Assembly: GCF_025698545.1 (NCBI RefSeq)
Contig: NC_068575.1
Location: 26,175,480 to 26,239,479 of the forward strand
Direction of reading: 5' to 3'
Origin: Gossypium raimondii
Lineage: Eukaryota > Streptophyta > Magnoliopsida > Malvales > Malvaceae
DNA length: 64,000 nt
Below, piece by piece: positions 1 through 13,207 of the stretch; within the stretch, counting starts at the first letter, position 1, and every line of letters begins with the position of its first letter. Position numbers and translations under genes: made by a program. The notes beneath the pieces were generated by a model. That model was not told the origin of the DNA. It saw nothing but the letters and a program-made list of their open reading frames with translations, and made no database searches.

Positions 1-340
1 GTGCACTCATAATTTGTTTATATACATTACAAAGTTTTATGTATTAGTTCTGATGTTTATTAACAGATATTTTATTCTAAAAAAATTATCAGAAGAATTT
101 ATAGGGTTTTGTTACAGTCTAACAATTTCAGAGTAGCTATAATTATTTTACAGTTTCCTAAACTAAGAGTTTAACTAAGTTAGAAGTACTTACAGTTTTG
201 GCGTCGGAGACTCAAAATTTCATAGACTTATTTTTTAGATTAAAGCAGAAATGGGTTTTCTTCGAAAAATAATTTTCACAAAATTTTGAACTTAAAATTT
301 CACAGCCCAAATTTTGCAACCAAGCTCTGATATCACCAAA
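1..340 (-). mobile_element. Internal edge of a minus-strand LTR retrotransposon
   Basis: No ORF is visible. The stretch ends beside the reverse complement of a primer-binding-like site (gctctgatatcacca at 324-338, related to the initiator-Met tRNA complement TGGTATCAGAGC) and then an LTR starting TGTACCACCCC at 341. This order means the element is read on the minus strand, and most of its body lies left of the window. Confidence 0.5.
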
Positions 341-1689
341 TGTACCACCCCAACCCCAGCCTAAACGTTATAACCAAATCTGGAGATGTTACCATAAATT
401 CGATTGAAAATCCAAGATTCGTTTATTTTGAAAATATGTCGTATCCTCATATTACCCAAAAATCTGGTTATTTGAGAACATATCTTACTTAGATGCTTTA
501 CAGTAAATGTTGTTCGTTTTCATTTTCTAAAATGTGTAGCTTTGCAATGGAAATCTGTTATTTTGATGAAAAATGAACATTGTCAAGAAAGTGTTTTAAA
601 CTGATCATGCAGAAATTGAAAATAAAGTTCAAAACCAAAACAGTCTAAAATGTTCAAAACATTCCAAAATTTACAAAAATTTCAAACCCAAATTTAAATA
701 AATTAAATTTACGAAAATATTATTATGACCAAGCTCCCGTCGTACCAACCTGCCCAAGTCTAAGGGTTACCTGAAAGTGGTAGATAAACAGAATGTGAAT
801 TTTGAAACTCAGTGTGCAACATATTGTACAGAAATCAAACAAATGTATTTATAGGTATACAGATCAGAAACAGAATTTATCAGAGCATAACAGATACAAA
901 TACAAACAATCCTACCCCTATCTGCTACACACAATCTCTGACCATCCCAACGAACCACATAGGGTATTATATACCCATCCAACCCTACACAGTGCTTAAT
1001 GTCGATATGACACTTTTCAGAAAACTTGCAGCTGAGCTGCCAGTGTATTAGACGATTCATCACTGTTTATAGAAACATATATATGTGGCTGAGCCACCAA
1101 ATACAGCATGTTATTACACTTGTAACACCCCAAACTAAGCCTAGACGTTATGCTCGAATTTGGCGTGCCACATTGAAGTGTCTTTCGAAAAGAGAACTCG
1201 TTGGTAAAAAATTGTTTCTAAGTATATAAAAAAACCCCTTTTATTATTAATTAACCAATTAACTAGTCAAAAAATTTTTCTTGTTATCTGATATTGATTT
1301 AATAAGTTGGTCTAAAATCACGAAAGCTTTTTAAACTCTATTGTTAAAAACTCGTGTCTTTGAAAATAGTAATTATTTTAAAAATTCATTTTCTCCTAAA
1401 CTAGCAGTTTAAAATAAGCAAGCAAAAGCCCATTTAAAAATTTAAACAAACTTAAAGGCCTTATTACAAAAACAAACCTAACATTTAATTTAAATTTAAA
1501 AAAGCAAGTGCAGATCAGTTGCAGTTGTGTGGTCACCTCCGAGTCCCTCGTGGCACCAAATCGCCTAAGACTAAGGATTACTTGCATAGTTGAAAGGAAA
1601 GAGTGAGTTTACGAAACTTAGTATGTAATTCCCTATCAGTCAATCAAGAACAACAAGCAAAGGATGGTCTAGGCTCGAGCCCTATTCAA

Positions 1690-2000
1690 GAATAAAGATG
1701 CAGTGTGGGCCTTAGCTCAATACAGCAACAATGTGGGCCTTAGCCCAATACAGTAACAATGTAGCCCTTAGCCCTAAATAGTATCAGTACCGTGCAATGA
1801 TGCAACCCATCCCAATCCAGCCAACACACCACTCCGTACCACCAACACACTATGTGGGGATAAAATCGACCCACCCAGCCAACACACCAATATCTTAGCA
1901 AAGCTGCCAGTAATAGAATTGTAGTAAAGCTACCAGTAACAGTATCGCAACAAAGCTACTAGCAACAGTATCGCAGCAAAGTTGCCAGTAACAGTATACT
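1690..2000. repeat. Short tandem arrays inside the solo LTR
   Basis: Two neighbouring arrays are present. One is about 2.5 copies of a roughly 33-bp unit containing GGGCCTTAGC..AATACAG (about 1707-1775). The other is about four copies of a roughly 28-30-bp unit containing GCAAAGCTGCCAGTAACAG (about 1895-2000). They lie within the LTR and have no coding meaning. Confidence 0.7.
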
Positions 2001-2128
2001 TCCTCCATAACAGTATCCCAGCCCCATGCAGTATGTCATGTCATGAATCATACGTGTATGCAGAATGTCATACACATCATAGAACAAAACAATCATACAT
2101 AACTAAGGCCATATAGTCATTTCATCTC

Positions 2129-2341
2129 CTAGGGGTATAATAGTCATTTTACCTTATGGGGGTATTTCGGTCATTTCACCCTTCGAGGTATTTTAGTCAT
2201 TTTACCCTATGGAGTAATTTGGTCATTTCTCCCATCGAGGGTATTTCTGTTATTTCACCCTTTGGGGGTATTTCGGTCAATTTACCCTGTAGGGGTATTT
2301 CAGTCATTTTACCTATCGGGGGTATTTCAGTCATTTTCCCA
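2129..2341. repeat. Minisatellite, about eight units of GGGGTATTTCGGTCATTT
   Basis: Imperfect tandem units of 25-30 bp share the core GGGTATTTCGGTCATTTTAC. The array lies inside the solo LTR. The open frames across it (for example 2156-2407) come from the repeat and are not genes. Confidence 0.8.
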
Positions 2342-5300
2342 CAAATCACATGTTGGGCTTACCACTCGAGCGATCACATGCTCGTGTGGACTCAAACACT
2401 GTGTTAATTACTTTTCAGCTTTTCGCCGATCTATGATTGTAGTGGGTGATTACACACCTGATTGTGAAGACACACCTAGATCCACGAACACCCAAAATCT
2501 CGACTAAAAAAATGGCTTAGCCCACTTATACCACTGACGAAGGTTGACAAAAACCTTCTTGATAGATATCTGCATTGGAAATGGATTTATTAAACAAGCT
2601 TGTTTAATCATGATAACTTACAGAAATACAGCGAGCATTCGGCCTACACCAAGAATGCTAGCCCACATACCTGGCTTAGATCGAGAGAGGAGAGGAAGAT
2701 TCGACAACTTGGAAACACATGAATATTCCTTCCCTCTTAAAAGAATTCAAATTGTCAGAGAATGGAATGGCGACAATCGGCTGAACCACAATCAATAAGG
2801 GAAAAGAAATAGCTCTCGATCACAAAGAAAATAATAAGATATGGAAATCAAAGACAAAGTGAGAAGGACATTCAGCCAAAGAAAAAAAAGATGAGAGAAA
2901 AGTGATTCGGCCCGGCAGAGAAGAGAAGAGGGAAGAGAAAAGAGATTTGGCAAGGAGGGGATTCGGCCACAACAAACAAAAAGGAAAAAACAAAAGTAAA
3001 GAGAATAAAATGAAATAAATGAGCAAACCTGAGAGTAACTTCCAGTACTTGGCAAAATTCAGCACCAAAACTAAAATGCGAAACCCGAAACTCACAGAAA
3101 TCGAATCAGACTGAGAGAAAATCTCTAAAAAAAACCAAAACCAAATACCTTAAGTGATAAATGATCAAATTTGGCACAACCACCCTCCCAAATCAAATTC
3201 CTTGATTTCCTCCCCAAATCTTTCCCCTCATCCCTCATTGAGTCACTCCACCTATTTCTCCTCAACTCCCTCTATGACCAGTTCAAACTCCATTTACAAG
3301 TGTTCTATTCCAACTCCACCACCTACCCAGCTCAAGCAGCAAAATAAATACTCCCATATGCAACCCAGGACTTGAACCTCAAACCTCACAGTTACACAAC
3401 ACGCCACATTGCCACTAGACCATAAGCTCTTTTTGTGTTATAAAACAAACACTATTATTTATAAGGCCTATATGCCAATGTCCAGATTCATTTAAGAGCA
3501 AAACTAAAAATTTTGCAAAAGCTAAGACTTGAACCCCTAACTTCTCAAACACTTCCAAACACTCCTAAATCACTTAACCATTGAAGCAAACATTCATTTA
3601 TGTCACTTCCTTGCACAACTAAATATTTATGTGTAATCTCCTAACTGTTCCCTTGTTTAAAACCTATTTCTTCTAAGCCCAAAATTTGAGATGTTACAAC
3701 ACTGCCCACACTTCCTCCATATTATCAAATCTCATCCCAGATACAAATGCAGTACTAATATATATCATATATATTTACTATGCACATGCTTACAATGACA
3801 GATACCGAACATATATAACGTTTTTCAGAATATACATGGCATAATATAGGTTTTATCCATCTCATATTACTTCAAACAGGCATATTTATATCCAATTTAC
3901 ACTACCAGATGATCATAATTCATGTTTTAAAGCTTATTTAATAGCATACTGACCTCACAGAAGGCCTACAATAGATCCAAACAATGTTTACGACCCTACG
4001 AAAAAAATCATAAATTTTGGGCCCTGTGTGGCCCACGCGGCCTAAATAACCCAGACCGTGTGTCTCACACTGTCCAGGACACGGCCTGTCCACCACAAAA
4101 TTTCATTTTTCAGAGGATCAATCTTCTCGTGAATATCACCTAGAAGGCCTCAAGCGATTAATATGAAATAATGCATCACACATACACCCCATCATGAACA
4201 AAAGATAAAGAAAACACACCCCAAAACAAGAAGAAAAAATTACCAAATAATAAAAGAACATGTTACTTACTCAAAACGGTGTAGCAAACAAATTACTCAC
4301 AACCACCACCAAAATTGAAGATCACACAAGACCACAAAACATGAAAGTAAAAGAAATTTTAAGTAGAAAGCGAAAGAAAGGAAAGAACCAAAGAAACAAA
4401 TTGTAATTCTTTTGCTGGAAACAAACAAAAATGTAAAAAAAAAAACTAAATGGAAATAATGGGAAAACATAGGGAATTGGGAATTTTGGGAAATAAAAAA
4501 GAAAAAGAAATTAAAAAAAGAATATCAAAATAAAAATATCTTTAATTAACTAACACAATTCCAAATCAACTTGATATTCTGATAACTTAACAGATTTTCC
4601 TTACACACAAAGTTCAATTAGACCACAACCACTACATGGTCGATTCAAACGAGAATAGCAAGGATTCGACACAAGACCAAAACATGAGCTAACACCTTAC
4701 CACTAAACCAGCAAGCTCATTCTAATATAGGTTAAAAAAAGTAATTTTTAAGCCTAACAAACAGAAATAAAGTTAGGAGTAAAAATAATTGAAATTTCCA
4801 AAAAGCAAGATTTGAACCTAAGACCCCAAACACACAATCAAAGCCCATAACCACTAAAGCAAATACTTAATTAATGGAAAAAATTAACAAAACAAAATTT
4901 CATATTTTTGGAACTTTACTGGAACTTGTGGTGTGTAGCGGATGGTAGGGTACGACTTGCATTGTTGGATAAAGTGTGTAATGAATATGAAATTTGAGAA
5001 ATTTTTTGAATTGATGCCATAGATTTTTGGTAAAACTTCTACCCGATCACTAATTGTCTTATTATTTGAAATTGTGAATATTCTCTGGTTGCCTTGTTTA
5101 GACTCACAATGAGCTCTTGAAGCTCACCCCCTTAGTTTAAACTTTTCAGGTAACCCATGAGCTTAGGACTGGATTTAGGCCTTCGGAATTCTCATCTCGA
5201 AAATTTGACTTATTTAAAGTTTTAAATTTGAATTTTAATTTTAAATTAGTTTTGGTTGGAATTAAATTTGTTTTTATTCCTTTTGGGGCTGTGGATTTTG

Positions 5301-5645
5301 GGGTGCATTATTTAGGTTTAATTGCATGCATGGTTTTTATTCCAATAAATTGACCAAATAATCTTTAATTGCATGATATTGGGACTAAGTAAAATGATGA
5401 TTTTTCTGATGCGTAGTAAATAAATCGATTTTGGATATATAAACTGTTTTGCAACTTGACTACGGTTCTTTTTCCTTATCAAAATTGTTATTACTAAGTA
5501 AAATTTAATGTTTTAACAAAGATGACGAGTTATGTAAACCTTGACAAGATGACAATTTTCAAAGAATGGTGTTGTTCGGCCTTTTTGATGGTCCACGTAG
5601 TCAATATCCGGTCATAATGTCTAGTTCGAGTTTTGGGGTGTTATA

Positions 5646-6804
5646 TTAGCAACCATTGCTTCAACTACCATGCTAACTAAGCTTTTATAAAACTTTGTCC
5701 ATGCTTTTCGAAGCTCCCAAATGAATTGATGCTACACATACACATCAAACACATTACAAATGCATTATTAGCAGCAACAAACACCATTAAATCATTCCAA
5801 AATCATATATCAAAACCTCTATTCCGAAAACTTATTTAGTTTTGTTGAAATAGGTGTTTAACCACTCAAATATCATTTCTAAGCTTGGATTTCAACTTCA
5901 TACATTCTCAATATCGTCTAATTAAAGATATACACCATCAATTTTACCCAATTACACCGATCTAAATTTTCCAGAAAAATCAAGCTTATCTGATCTTTTA
6001 AATGGGAAAACATTAAATTTGCTTTATTTCATTAAGGATTAGTTAAATTAAGATAAAATCCATTTTAATTGGATAAAAATGAGTTAGAAATCACTTTAAA
6101 ACCAAAGCTGAGCCAAAAAATATAGGATTTACCATTTTCAAGCCAAAAATCAACTTAAAATCAAGTGATATATTCATATTCATTCAAATCTCGAATTGAA
6201 ATAACAGCTCACTTAGTTCAATCATAAAAATTTAGAATCTCACATAAATTTTGCAAAACCAATGAGCTATCGACCTAATTCGAGCTAAAACGTGTGAAGA
6301 TCTTCTTAAGAATTTTTAGGATGCAAACATGAGTGTTCTTCAAAATTGAAAGGAGATTTTGTGTTTAGAGAGCTTAGGAATCATAAAGGATGAACTAATT
6401 TTGGGAGAAAAGGTTTAATTTGGTGTTTGGAAAATTTTTGAAGAAGGTGTGAAAATGATATGGAAGGGGTGGCGGGGGTTGTTAAATAGGCAACCAATTT
6501 TTAAAAATTGGGTCATTTCCCATTTAACCACCTCTAGTTTCTTCTCTTTTTCAAAACGATCTTTGCTTTTAAATTAAAACCAATTTTAAAATTATTTTCA
6601 AATCAAACCTCGTTTTTAAAAAATCTACTTTAACTAAATTAATTCGCTAACACCAAATTTTAATTTCCTAACCTAAAATTATTAATTCTAATTTTTTTAA
6701 TTAATTCTAAATTATTTAATTATCTAACCTATTTACGAGTTTCGTTTCACTAATCCCTGATCCTACTTACCCAATTCTACTAACCTAATTTTTAGGGTGT
6801 TAAA
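5646..6804 (-). mobile_element. 3' LTR (partial) of the second gypsy-like element
   Basis: The segment is similar along its length to 12030-13207; both start AGCAACCATTGCTTCAA and share the same order of blocks. It ends in GGGTGTTAAA at 6804. The minus-strand sequence just before the LTR is a purine tract (TAGGGGGGAGAAT), as expected of a polypurine tract. Its left part is cut off by the element ending at 5645. Confidence 0.65.
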
Positions 6805-8030
6805 ATTCTCCCCCCTAAAAACAATTTCGTCCTCGAAATTACCTAAACTAAACCGATAGGATTATTGACATTCCCTCTAATGTTCGACTTCCTGAGTAGC
6901 CTCCACAGTTTTTTGGTTACGCCATAAAACTTAACCAACAGCTCTCATTATGTATTACTTTACTTCCTTGTGCCAACATCTCGATCGATATCCTCTATTT
7001 ACTATGATGCTTTCATCCACTTAACTCATAACCGTTATTCCTAATTTAATAGTCTCTATCGGGATTCTTGACTAGAATTACCCTAAATATTTGATTATGT
7101 AGCACTTGAATCAACTAGCAAAAACATAGGGATTGATGGCAAGTAAAATACCTACTACCTCATCGGTTGAGTCTCAACCTGTAGTAGGTGCAAAATCCTG
7201 AGTCTAGGCAACCTTAACCCTCTTCGGGCAGTCGTTCAATCGATGCTCCTTCAAACCACATCAAAGACATGCCCTGGTCAAACTCCAACACTTACTCGAA
7301 TGCTTACACCCACAATGTTCACAAAGTGGCCACCCATTACATTATGTCCTCGACCTCTGCCTCTCACAAATGTAATCCTCCGAATCGAAGGCACCATCTC
7401 TCTTTTCAAGTAGTCCCACAGTAAGTGATCCTTCGAACCACACCAAAAACAAGCTCTCGTCCTCGTCCAACATTCTCCCAGATGTCTACAGCTACAATAC
7501 TCACACAATGGCCAAACTAATGGAAACTATGGAGTGACCACTATCGCATACCTCGGATGAAATCAACTCGGTCGAAACTCACATTGCACATTCCTATCAA
7601 ACCTCTAAAACTCTTAACACCTTTTATTTAATCGCTCTATAAAGTCAGATTGATCAGAAATCCTCTTTTCATGCCCAAAACCAACTTTTAAAGGAACATA
7701 CTCCATAGGAAGAACAAATGGCATTGACGACATACCTCACCCAGGTGCAATCTTACTACATTGACTAGAAGACATATCGAACATACTATAAACAAAAAAT
7801 TAACATTATCGATGAGTGGGAAGTAACACGTGATCCAAGGCATAACATGCAAAGAAAACATTTTCGAAGAAGGTAATATGTTCCCATTCCTACCCCAACT
7901 CGAGCAAATAAATTTCATGCAAGGGTATTTTCATCCAAAATTTAAATAATTTTAAAATGAAATTCTATATTTCTTTCAAAAATGAATGTTTGGCAAAACC
8001 TATGGCTTCGCCTGGTTTTTATGTACCCTG
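6805..8030 (-). mobile_element. Remnant internal region of the second gypsy-like element
   Basis: Only about 1.2 kb lies between the 3' LTR polypurine tract and the primer-binding site, so protease, reverse transcriptase, RNase H and integrase are missing. The visible relics are a gag zinc-knuckle ORF (7278-7508) and short frames that I cannot identify. Confidence 0.6.
7278..7508 (-). pseudogene. Gag zinc-knuckle fragment (gypsy type)
   Basis: A 76-residue minus-strand frame holds two degenerate CCHC knuckles. The first reads CEYC-x3-HLGEC. The second reads CFWCGSKDHLLWDY, where the last cysteine has become tyrosine. An RGRGRG run follows. This arrangement is typical of the nucleocapsid end of plant Ty3/gypsy gag. 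The rest of gag and all of pol are absent, so it is a dead relic. Confidence 0.65.
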
Positions 8031-8042
8031 GCTCTGATACCA
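8031..8042 (-). other. Primer-binding site (initiator Met tRNA)
   Basis: The minus strand reads TGGTATCAGAGC, the standard plant retrotransposon primer-binding site complementary to the 3' end of initiator Met tRNA. It sits a few bases inside the LTR that starts at 8049. It fixes the element's orientation as minus. Confidence 0.8.
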
Positions 8043-9219
8043 CTATAATGTGGAGCCCCAAACCCTTCCGGGATGATTTGACTCAAATTTTGAACGTCAT
8101 ATTAGCCACTGAAGTGACTCTCCATTAAAACCACCACAAAGCATACTAACCACCAAACACACCTCACACAATTATTCATGGTATATTTAATAACCTAAAT
8201 TCATGCTTCCGTTGCGCTACTATGATCAACAATCAACAACAAGACTAACTCACAATTTAATATTTAATAGCATTTACTTCAAAAAATTCAGTTAGACATA
8301 CATACATGCAATAAGGTATTTCTTAAAAAGGTTATTTTTGGAGAGGTTTCAAAAATAATTTTAATAAAAATACATATGATAGATTTAAATCGTAATATGA
8401 TAAGTAGTTGGAAAGCTTTGTTTCACAAGGTTTGAAAATAGTATAGTGGGATTATATATAAAAGTCTTGTTTTGGAAGATTGATTAAAGCATCACACACG
8501 ACATCATAAAATTGTCTTTTAATTAGTACACAGTCAGTTAATGGTTTACGTAATTTGTCCAATTATACATCTCATGCATGCTAAGCATTCAATTGTTCTC
8601 TAAAACACATGTAAACCATCTAATTCTTACCTCAATGGTCAGTGGATCTTCACTTGCACTTGCATGTTATTCGATCAATTTATAATACCAATCATCAAAC
8701 AATCACAATCCATCATTCAATCTTCTACCTAATGCAATGATAAAAATTTTAAACCAAATAGTTAAAGAGACCATAATATCCAATTACAACATAACAATTA
8801 AAATAAAGTCTAATTCTAAATCTCGTAAGTTGGTCCCACATTGCCTTCCTCATTTGATCTGGGAACACATTAACATACCTAGGTGTAGCCTCATTATGGA
8901 CCACTTGGATGGCTCACTCCCCCCACATCTTCACAAGCTAAGTCATTGCAATATTATAAAAGAGTGGGTGAGCTTATTTCAGCTCAGTGAGTGCTCAAAC
9001 ATACTACAAGTAAACACATCAGTTAGGTTAAAGAAGACATACAATAATGGTTCACATATTATTATAGCTCTCACCAAATAGTAACTCACATTACATAACC
9101 GATCTCATAAAATAAGCATTTAGCATAAAATATGCAAATCACATAAAATATCAATTCGTATCAAATAACAATTCATGCGATGTAACAGTTCATATCTCAT
9201 CATGACTCATATATTTCAA

Positions 9220-9445
9220 TCTGTCATCCTGGATTACCTAGCAACGATGACCTACCACCCCGAATTTCCAGACAACGATGGTTTATCGAATCAAATCTTT
9301 CATCCTCGGTTGCCCGAAAATGATAGCCTTCCACCTCGAATTGCTGGATAATGATGGTTTATTGAATCAAATATGTCATCCTGGGTTGCCAAGCAATGAT
9401 AACCTACCACCTCGGATCACTAGGCAATGATGGTTCACAAAATAA
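9220..9445. repeat. Three imperfect tandem copies of a roughly 70-bp unit
   Basis: Each unit has the pattern CATCCTnGGTTGCC..AACGATG..CTACCACCTCG followed by GGCAATGATGGTT. It lies in the LTR just left of the nested solo LTR. Confidence 0.7.
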
Positions 9446-9455
9446 TATGGCTTAG

Positions 9456-11292
9456 TGTAAACTGAAAAATATATAGGATTTTTCCTATATAATTCATCAC
9501 CTTTTTACTTAAATTTGTTGTTAAAACCAAGTAATTATTTAATAAATTAATGAAATATGCAAAAATATGAACTTAGGACATAGAAAGTATTAAAATGTGA
9601 TTTTATACTTTATTATATAGTTTTCATGCATAAAATGGCTTATTTTATATTAATTTAAGCATATTATATTATTAAGCTATAAAGTGGGACATGCATGATT
9701 AAATTAAATAATAAAATGTAAAGTTATATTTAATAATTCATTTTTAATATTTCATTAATAAATTGGGTTTTAATTAATTAAGTAAATTGATTAATTAAAG
9801 TGGTTAAATTATATTATTTGGTCCTCTAAACTATCTACTATTTTTGGATAGGTCTGAAGTTTTCTTCTAATTGCGAAACCATCCAAATTGGAGACCAAGT
9901 CAACCCAATTTTCGATTGCACATGGATGTCATAAACCATTTTTTGGTTTAATAATACAAAGTCCTTGAAGAGTTAAAGAAATCAGAGATTTTCTCGAAGA
10001 TTTGCTGATGACCAAGTCTTAGTCCTAAGTTATTGTGGCACTCAAATTGACCAAAAATCAAGGAAAAATCAGCCACCTTTCCTCAATTCATGGTCGGCCA
10101 CTCTTGGAGGAAGTTTCAAAGGATGGACACTCATATTTTTAGCAAACTAGCTCCCTTTCCTCACCTATAAATAATAGCTCATTTCTCACTTTTTCAATCA
10201 TCCCTCATCCCATCATCTCTCACTCATTCATCATTCTCTCAAATCTTTTAGCTATCTTTCCCCTTCATCACCCTTGTATAAGAATTTTAGCAATTAAGCC
10301 TATTAAAGAACCCTTGGCCGGCCACCTTGGAGAGCCATCAGCAAAGGAGCAAAGCAAAGAAGAGAAGGAGCCTCGTCAGTCAGAGGCTTGGGTGACCGCC
10401 ATTCTGAATTGGGTTTAATCTTTCTTTTCTTTAATTTAATATAAAGATGTTTGCTATGTGTTCTTTGTTCTTGTTTACAACAATGATAGCTTAATTTTAT
10501 TTAAGCTAGGATGATTATTTTGATTAAATAATATTTATTTGATTAATGATTATAATGTTTGTGCATCAATCGATCACGTTTTCAATTAAAATCAAGTCTG
10601 TATTTCGTTCATACGTAATTGAAATGCACCTGAATTAGTTGAGTGATCCTAACTAGATGACGGCTAATGGACGCATAATTGAAATGTGCATGCTCAATTT
10701 AGATCCTAACCCGATTGACTTGTAGGTTGCATAACAACTCTAACCAAGCTCTGTTATCTGCATAGTTTTTAGATTTGTGTGATTAAATTGTTTCAAGCCT
10801 AACACGTCCCTGTTACCTCACATGAATGCTAAGAAACCCTTAGTAAATAAGGATCAGTAAAATGCGTAATTACTAAGTAAAGGATTCCGAAAGAACCTAA
10901 TGTGTTTTCCAAACTCATGAAAGATTGAGTTGCCATGGAATGTTTTTCCGAATGTTATTAAGCATGTTGATAACAAATTGAGTTTAATTAAAGTAATTAT
11001 CCTAGTTTATTTATGTTATAATTGTTGCAAATTGTGTTTAATTTTACTAAAATCTATTTCATTCATATAGTTTGCATACTTAGGATAATTTGCATTAGGG
11101 GTCATTGCATTTAGTTTAATATATTTTAATCACCACTTCTCAACTATATTGTGTTTTTATTTACCAAATTGTTAATATAATTTTACAAATTAAGTGACTT
11201 AGAATAAATACAATCCCTGTGGAGACGATAACTCGATATATACTTATTACTTGTTAACGACTGTGTACACTTGCACAAACCCCATCGTTACA
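9456..11292 (+). mobile_element. Probable solo LTR, 1837 bp
   Basis: It begins TGTAAACTGAAAAA and ends CCATCGTTACA. The end region contains CCCTGTGGAGACGA, like the 3' end of some plant gypsy LTRs. The 5 bp before it are CTTAG (9451-9455) and after it CTTAC (11293-11297), a target duplication with one mismatch. No ORF or primer-binding site is visible. Confidence 0.55.
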
Positions 11293-11960
11293 CTTACATG
11301 CAGCATATATTACACACATAATCACAGTTCATATATCAAACTAGTATAGGCTCCATATCATTTTAACATAGGTTTACAATACATATAATAGGTTCGCATA
11401 TCGTACATAATCACACAGTATAGGTTTGCACATCACATAAGTCACATAGCATCACCTATAGGCTCATATGTTAATATACAAGGTTTGCATGTCTTTCAAC
11501 ATAGGTTCACATAATATACATCTTAAGTTTGCATATCATTCTTAGCAGGGTTCATAAATCATACCTAATAGGGTTCATATTTCATACTTAAGGTTCTGCA
11601 CTTGAGTAGGGTTCATACAAGGTTTAGATTCACACATGGAAATGGTTCGCACTTAGGTATAGGTTTGCATAATGGAATGATTTTGCATACACTATGGTTT
11701 GCATAAGGTACGACTGGTAAACATTGTTTGGGGTTCGCCCATGCACTTAGATTCGCATCTTACAGGGTTCCCACAATACACTACAGGCTCGCACATTAGG
11801 TAGCTCACACAAATTAGCTCGCATAATGTAAAACATTGTTCGCCTATTGTGAAGTAGGGTTTGCAATCACATGTGGGGAATCACATCAAATATACATGCA
11901 CACACAATTTTAAAAAAAGGCTCACATACCAACACACAGTAGGTTCACATATTAATTCAA
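11293..11960. repeat. Degenerate short-repeat tract (GGTTCGCATA-like)
   Basis: The motif AGGTTCGCATA or AGGTTTGCATA recurs every 20-40 bp throughout. It belongs to the surrounding LTR and no coding sequence is seen. Confidence 0.6.
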
Positions 11961-13207
11961 CAGGGATTCACATGTTTTACCTTAGCCTTCGTATTGAGGT
12001 TTAAATACAGTATATCAGACACTCACCTTAGCAACCATTGCTTCAAATACCATGCTTAAGTAAGCTTTTATTTGCATTTGTCCATGCTTTTGGAGGCTCC
12101 TAAATGAATTGGCACTTCACATACACATCAAACACATTACAAAGGCATTACTAACAACAACAAACACCATTAAATCATTCCAAAATCATAGATCAATGCC
12201 TCTTAACCTCTATATTGAAAACTTAACTAGTTTTACCGAAATAGGTGTTTAACCACTCAAATCTTATTTCTAAGCTTGGATTTCAACTTCATACACCCTA
12301 AATATCATCTAATTACAAATCTAAACCATCAATTTTAACCAATTACACTAATATATATTTTTTGAAAAAAATCAAGCTTATGTGATCTTTTAAACGGGGA
12401 AAACATTCAATTTGCTTAAATTCATTAAGGATTTGTTAAATTAATATCAAATAACTTTTAATTAGATAAAATGAGTTAGAAATTACTTTAAAACCAAAGC
12501 TTAGCTAGGAAATATGAGATTCACCATTTTCAAGCCAAAAATCAAGTGATATATTGAGATCTTAATTAAATCATTTAAATCTCAAATTGAAATAATAACT
12601 CACTTAGTTTAATCATAAAAATTTAGAATCTCACGTCAATTTTGAAAAATTAACGAGCTACGGAGCTAATTCGAGCTAAAACGTGTGAAGATCTTCTTGA
12701 GAATTTTAAGGATAAAAACATGAGTGTTCTTCAAAATTGAAAGGAGGTTTTGTGTTTAGAGAGATTAGGAATAAAAAGGATGAACTGATTTCGGGTGAAA
12801 ACCTTTAATTTGGTGTTTGGAAAATTTTTGAAGAAGATGTTAAAATGAGAGGGAAGGGATGGTGGGGTTGTTAAATAGACAACCAATTTTTAAAAATTGG
12901 GTCATTGCCCATTTAACCACCTCCAGTTTCTTCCCTTTTTTTCAAATAGGTCATTGCTTTTTAATTAAAACCAATTTCAAAATTATTTTCAAATCAAATA
13001 TCATTTTTAAAAAATCCGTTTTAACCAAATTAATTCCCGGACAACAAATTTTAATTTTCTAACCTAAAATTATTAATTCTAATTGTTTTAATATTTTATT
13101 TAATTAATTTTAAATTATTTAAATATCCAACCTATTTACGAGTTCTGGTTCACTAACCCATGATTCTAGTTACCCAATTCTATTGATTCGATTTTTGGGG
13201 TGTGATT

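Larger units (their letters stand above)
1121..3698. mobile_element. Solo LTR, gypsy type, 2578 bp, target duplication ACACT
   Basis: It begins TGTAACACCCC and ends GATGTTACA. The 5 bp before it (1116-1120) and after it (3699-3703) are both ACACT, a perfect target-site duplication. No internal retrotransposon region is present, so this is a solo LTR left by LTR-LTR recombination. It contains several short tandem arrays. ORFs inside it are short and repeat-derived. Confidence 0.85.
341..5645 (-). mobile_element. 5' LTR of a Ty3/gypsy-like element, split by a nested solo LTR
   Basis: On the plus strand it runs from TGTACCACCCC (341) to GGGGTGTTATA (5645), a degenerate version of the inverted ends TGTAACACCCC / GGGGTGTTACA seen in other LTRs here. 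Subtracting the nested 1121-3698 element leaves about 2.7 kb, in the range of long plant gypsy LTRs. It appears to have inserted into the LTR of the next element: sequence from 5646 on matches the segment near 12030. No coding sequence is seen. The element's other end is outside the window, so its target duplication cannot be checked. Confidence 0.5.
8049..13207 (-). mobile_element. 5' LTR of the second gypsy-like element, with a nested solo LTR
   Basis: It starts TGTGGAGCCCC next to the primer-binding site and ends near TTTTTGGGGTGTGA at about 13205. Its right 1.2 kb matches 5646-6804. The nested element 9456-11292 interrupts it. It is full of short degenerate repeats. The frame at 8737-9081 is a chance ORF with no recognisable domain. 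Confidence 0.55.

Noticed and set aside
8737..9081. 114-residue plus-strand ORF
   Set aside because: It lies in LTR sequence, has no recognisable domain, and its composition matches the surrounding repeat.
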